Shown piece by piece: positions 6,363 to 7,578 of a stretch of DNA of 7,578 nt (the stretch's first letter is position 1; each line of letters opens with the position of its first letter). The notes beneath the pieces are model-generated. The model saw only the letters and a program-made list of their open reading frames with translations. It was not told the DNA's origin and did not search any database. This stretch comes from Clostridioides sp. (GTDB lineage: Bacteria; Bacillota; Clostridia; Peptostreptococcales; Peptostreptococcaceae). Position numbers and translations under genes: made by a program. The stretch lies in contig JAISUA010000054.1 in assembly GCA_031272305.1 (NCBI GenBank), positions 1 to 7,578 on the forward strand, given 5' to 3'.

Positions 6363-6431
6363 TTAAAAATAGAAATCTTGAAATATTTAAAATTAAAATA
6401 CTTAAAACTAAAATACTTAAAACTAAAAATC
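6363..6431 (+). repeat. degenerate 15-bp tandem repeat downstream of larC
   Basis: Three consecutive 15-base units of the form TTAAAAYTAAAATAC lie at 6387-6401, 6402-6416 and 6417-6431, matching at 13-14 of 15 positions. A poorer copy occupies 6363-6377. The array starts only 7 bp after the larC stop. It resembles a slipped-strand minisatellite; I see no coding potential or terminator in it. Confidence 0.6.
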
Positions 6432-6460
6432 TTGATTTATTCGAATAAAAGTTATAAATA

Positions 6461-6535
6461 TGATATTAAATATTCGCATATCTTAGCAAATAAAAAATAA
6501 AATTTGATATTTAATGTTCGTACATCTTATCAAAT
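6461..6535 (+). repeat. diverged 31-bp direct repeat upstream of guaA
   Basis: Segments 6461-6491 and 6505-6535 match at 26 of 31 positions, sharing TGATATT.AAT.TTCG and ATCTTA.CAAAT. Each copy carries a TTCG core resembling a reverse-oriented PurR box (RC of 6469-6481 and 6513-6525 each match 11 of 13 positions of AWWWCCGAACWWT as I recall it). The second copy also lies inside a perfect 10-bp inverted repeat, AAATTTGATA (6500-6509) with TATCAAATTT (6528-6537), which has no T-tract and so is a poor terminator. Confidence 0.5.
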
Positions 6536-6562
6536 TTCAAAAAATGTGGTAATATATTATAT

Positions 6563-6588
6563 AATATCGAACAATTTTTTTCGATTAT
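6563..6588. promoter_or_regulatory. PurR-box-like motifs upstream of guaA
   Basis: AATATCGAACAAT (6563-6575) matches 12 of 13 positions of the Bacillus PurR box AWWWCCGAACWWT. A weaker reverse copy at 6576-6588 gives an inverted repeat ATCGAA-N8-TTCGAT (6566-6571 and 6580-6585). The first motif overlaps a TATAAT at 6560-6565. Regulation of guaA by a purine repressor is plausible biologically, but the 5-T/C mismatch, the tight spacing and the unknown presence of PurR keep this tentative. Confidence 0.3.
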
Positions 6589-6731
6589 TTTAATTATGAA
6601 AATTTAATTTTTTATAGCAAGTATGATGCATTTGCAAATTAATTGAAATATATTATAAGTGAAATGTTGTTATACATTTAGTAAATTAACTCAAATATAT
6701 GATTATAAGTCTTATTGATAAAAATGTAATA

Positions 6732-6737
6732 TATAAT
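6732..6737 (+). promoter_or_regulatory. candidate -10 element for guaA
   Basis: A perfect TATAAT lies 49 bp before the guaA start. No good -35 sits 16-18 bp upstream; TTGATA at 6715-6720 is only 11 bp away. An alternative TATAAT at 6560-6565 also lacks a clear -35. A promoter somewhere in 6540-6745 is expected from the 429-bp gap, but which site is used cannot be decided. I saw no purine-riboswitch core in the leader. Confidence 0.25.
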
Positions 6738-6785
6738 GATTAATTTAAGTGCTATATAAACATATAAAATTTAAGGAGATGAAGT

Positions 6786-7578
6786 ATGAAACACGAATTA
6801 GTTTTGGTTGTTGACTTCGGTGGACAATACAATCAATTGATAGCAAGAAGAGTAAGAGAAAATAATGTTTATTGTGAAATAGTTTCTTATACAATTGGTG
6901 TGGAAGCTATTTTAGCAAAAAATCCAAAGGGAATTATATTCACAGGTGGACCAAATAGTGCATATTTAGAAGATTCACCTAAACTTGCGAACGAAATATA
7001 CGAAGCAGGAGTGCCTATCTTAGGTATTTGCTACGGAGCACAACTTATCGCTCATTCACTAGGTGGAGAAGTAAAAGCTGGTGGAATGAATGAAAAAGAA
7101 TTTGGAAAAACTCAAATAAAATACGAACAATCTAAGTTATTTGAAGACATGTCAGCTAATATAGTATGGATGAGTCACAATGACTACATCTCAAAAATGC
7201 CAGAAGGTTTCGATGTGATAGCAACAACATCAGCTTGTCCTTTCGCTGCACTTCAAAACATCGAAAAAAATATATATGCTGTACAATTCCATCCAGAAGT
7301 TGAACACAGTATAGAAGGATACAAAATAATAAAAAACTTCCTTTATAATATTTGTGGTCTAAAAGGAGATTGGACTACTGCTTCTTTTATAGATGAAAAA
7401 GTTGCTGAATTAAAAGAAAAAATAGGAAACAAAAAAGCTCTTTGTGCGTTGAGTGGAGGAGTAGATTCATCTGTAGCAGCAGTGTTGATTCACAGAGCTA
7501 TAGGAGATAATCTAACTTGTATATTTGTAGACCATGGTCTGCTTAGAAAAAATGAAGGTGACGACGTAGAAAAAATCT
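6786..7578 (+). CDS. guaA: GMP synthase (glutamine-hydrolysing), 3'-truncated by window edge
   Basis: GuaA converts XMP to GMP using ATP and glutamine, the last step of guanine nucleotide synthesis, in the cytoplasm. The frame is open from ATG 6786 to the window end: 264 codons of roughly 510. Residues 1-192 form the class I glutamine amidotransferase domain: VVDFGGQYNQLIARRVRE (8-25), GIIFTGGPNSAY (49-60), the nucleophile Cys82 in GICYGAQ, MSHND (129-133), and the catalytic His169/Glu171 in QFHPEVEH. Residues from about 200 begin the ATP pyrophosphatase domain, with the PP-loop LSGGVDSSVAA (222-232) and FVDHGLLRKNE (247-257). The ribosome binding site AAGGAGA (6773-6779) is 7 nt from the start after GGAG. 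The 429-bp gap to larC indicates a separate transcription unit. No defects are seen in the visible part. Confidence 0.97.
   Translation, partial: MKHELVLVVDFGGQYNQLIARRVRENNVYCEIVSYTIGVEAILAKNPKGIIFTGGPNSAYLEDSPKLANEIYEAGVPILGICYGAQLIAHSLGGEVKAGGMNEKEFGKTQIKYEQSKLFEDMSANIVWMSHNDYISKMPEGFDVIATTSACPFAALQNIEKNIYAVQFHPEVEHSIEGYKIIKNFLYNICGLKGDWTTASFIDEKVAELKEKIGNKKALCALSGGVDSSVAAVLIHRAIGDNLTCIFVDHGLLRKNEGDDVEKI

Noticed and set aside
6590..6785. Guanine riboswitch in the guaA leader
   Set aside because: None of the conserved purine-riboswitch junction segments can be found in this AT-only stretch.

Overview
The window is AT-rich, roughly 70% or more A+T by eye, with A/T-ending codons, strong AGGAGG-type ribosome binding sites and two TTG starts. 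All recognised genes are on the + strand. Together with the gene content (a fused NADH-dependent flavodiiron oxygen reductase and a nickel-pincer cofactor locus), this suggests a low-GC anaerobic Firmicute of the Clostridia/Tissierellia type. A Parvimonas/Peptoniphilus-like organism is a guess; the sequence alone does not fix the genus.

Layout. 3-386: 3' part of a GNAT acetyltransferase gene cut by the window edge. 387-730: AT-rich gap with two near-identical palindromes either side of a candidate promoter. 731-3244: a single 837-residue polypeptide joining a diiron metallo-beta-lactamase domain, a flavodoxin, a short-spaced rubredoxin and an NAD(P)H:rubredoxin oxidoreductase (class F flavodiiron protein). 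3245-3611: a large imperfect hairpin element with a comparatively GC-rich centre, probably serving as the fdpF terminator, then interleaved direct repeats and a good sigma-A-type promoter. 3612-6356: a probable three-gene operon, larB - DUF3783 protein - larC, with gaps of 60 and 42 bp. 6357-6785: an AT-rich gap with a 15-bp tandem array, a diverged 31-bp direct repeat and several CGAA/TTCG motifs resembling Firmicute PurR boxes. 6786-end: 5' part of guaA (GMP synthase), cut by the window edge.

How the genes work together. FdpF should take electrons from NADH through its own FAD, rubredoxin, FMN and diiron centres to reduce O2 to water, an oxygen defence of anaerobes. LarB and LarC are the first and last enzymes of nickel-pincer nucleotide synthesis: LarB carboxylates nicotinic acid adenine dinucleotide and LarC inserts nickel using CTP. 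The middle enzyme LarE and the usual client LarA (lactate racemase or a relative) are not in the window. The unexplained member is the DUF3783 protein between larB and larC, which is the best candidate here for an undescribed accessory function. GuaA is housekeeping purine synthesis, separated by a long gap and probably transcribed separately.
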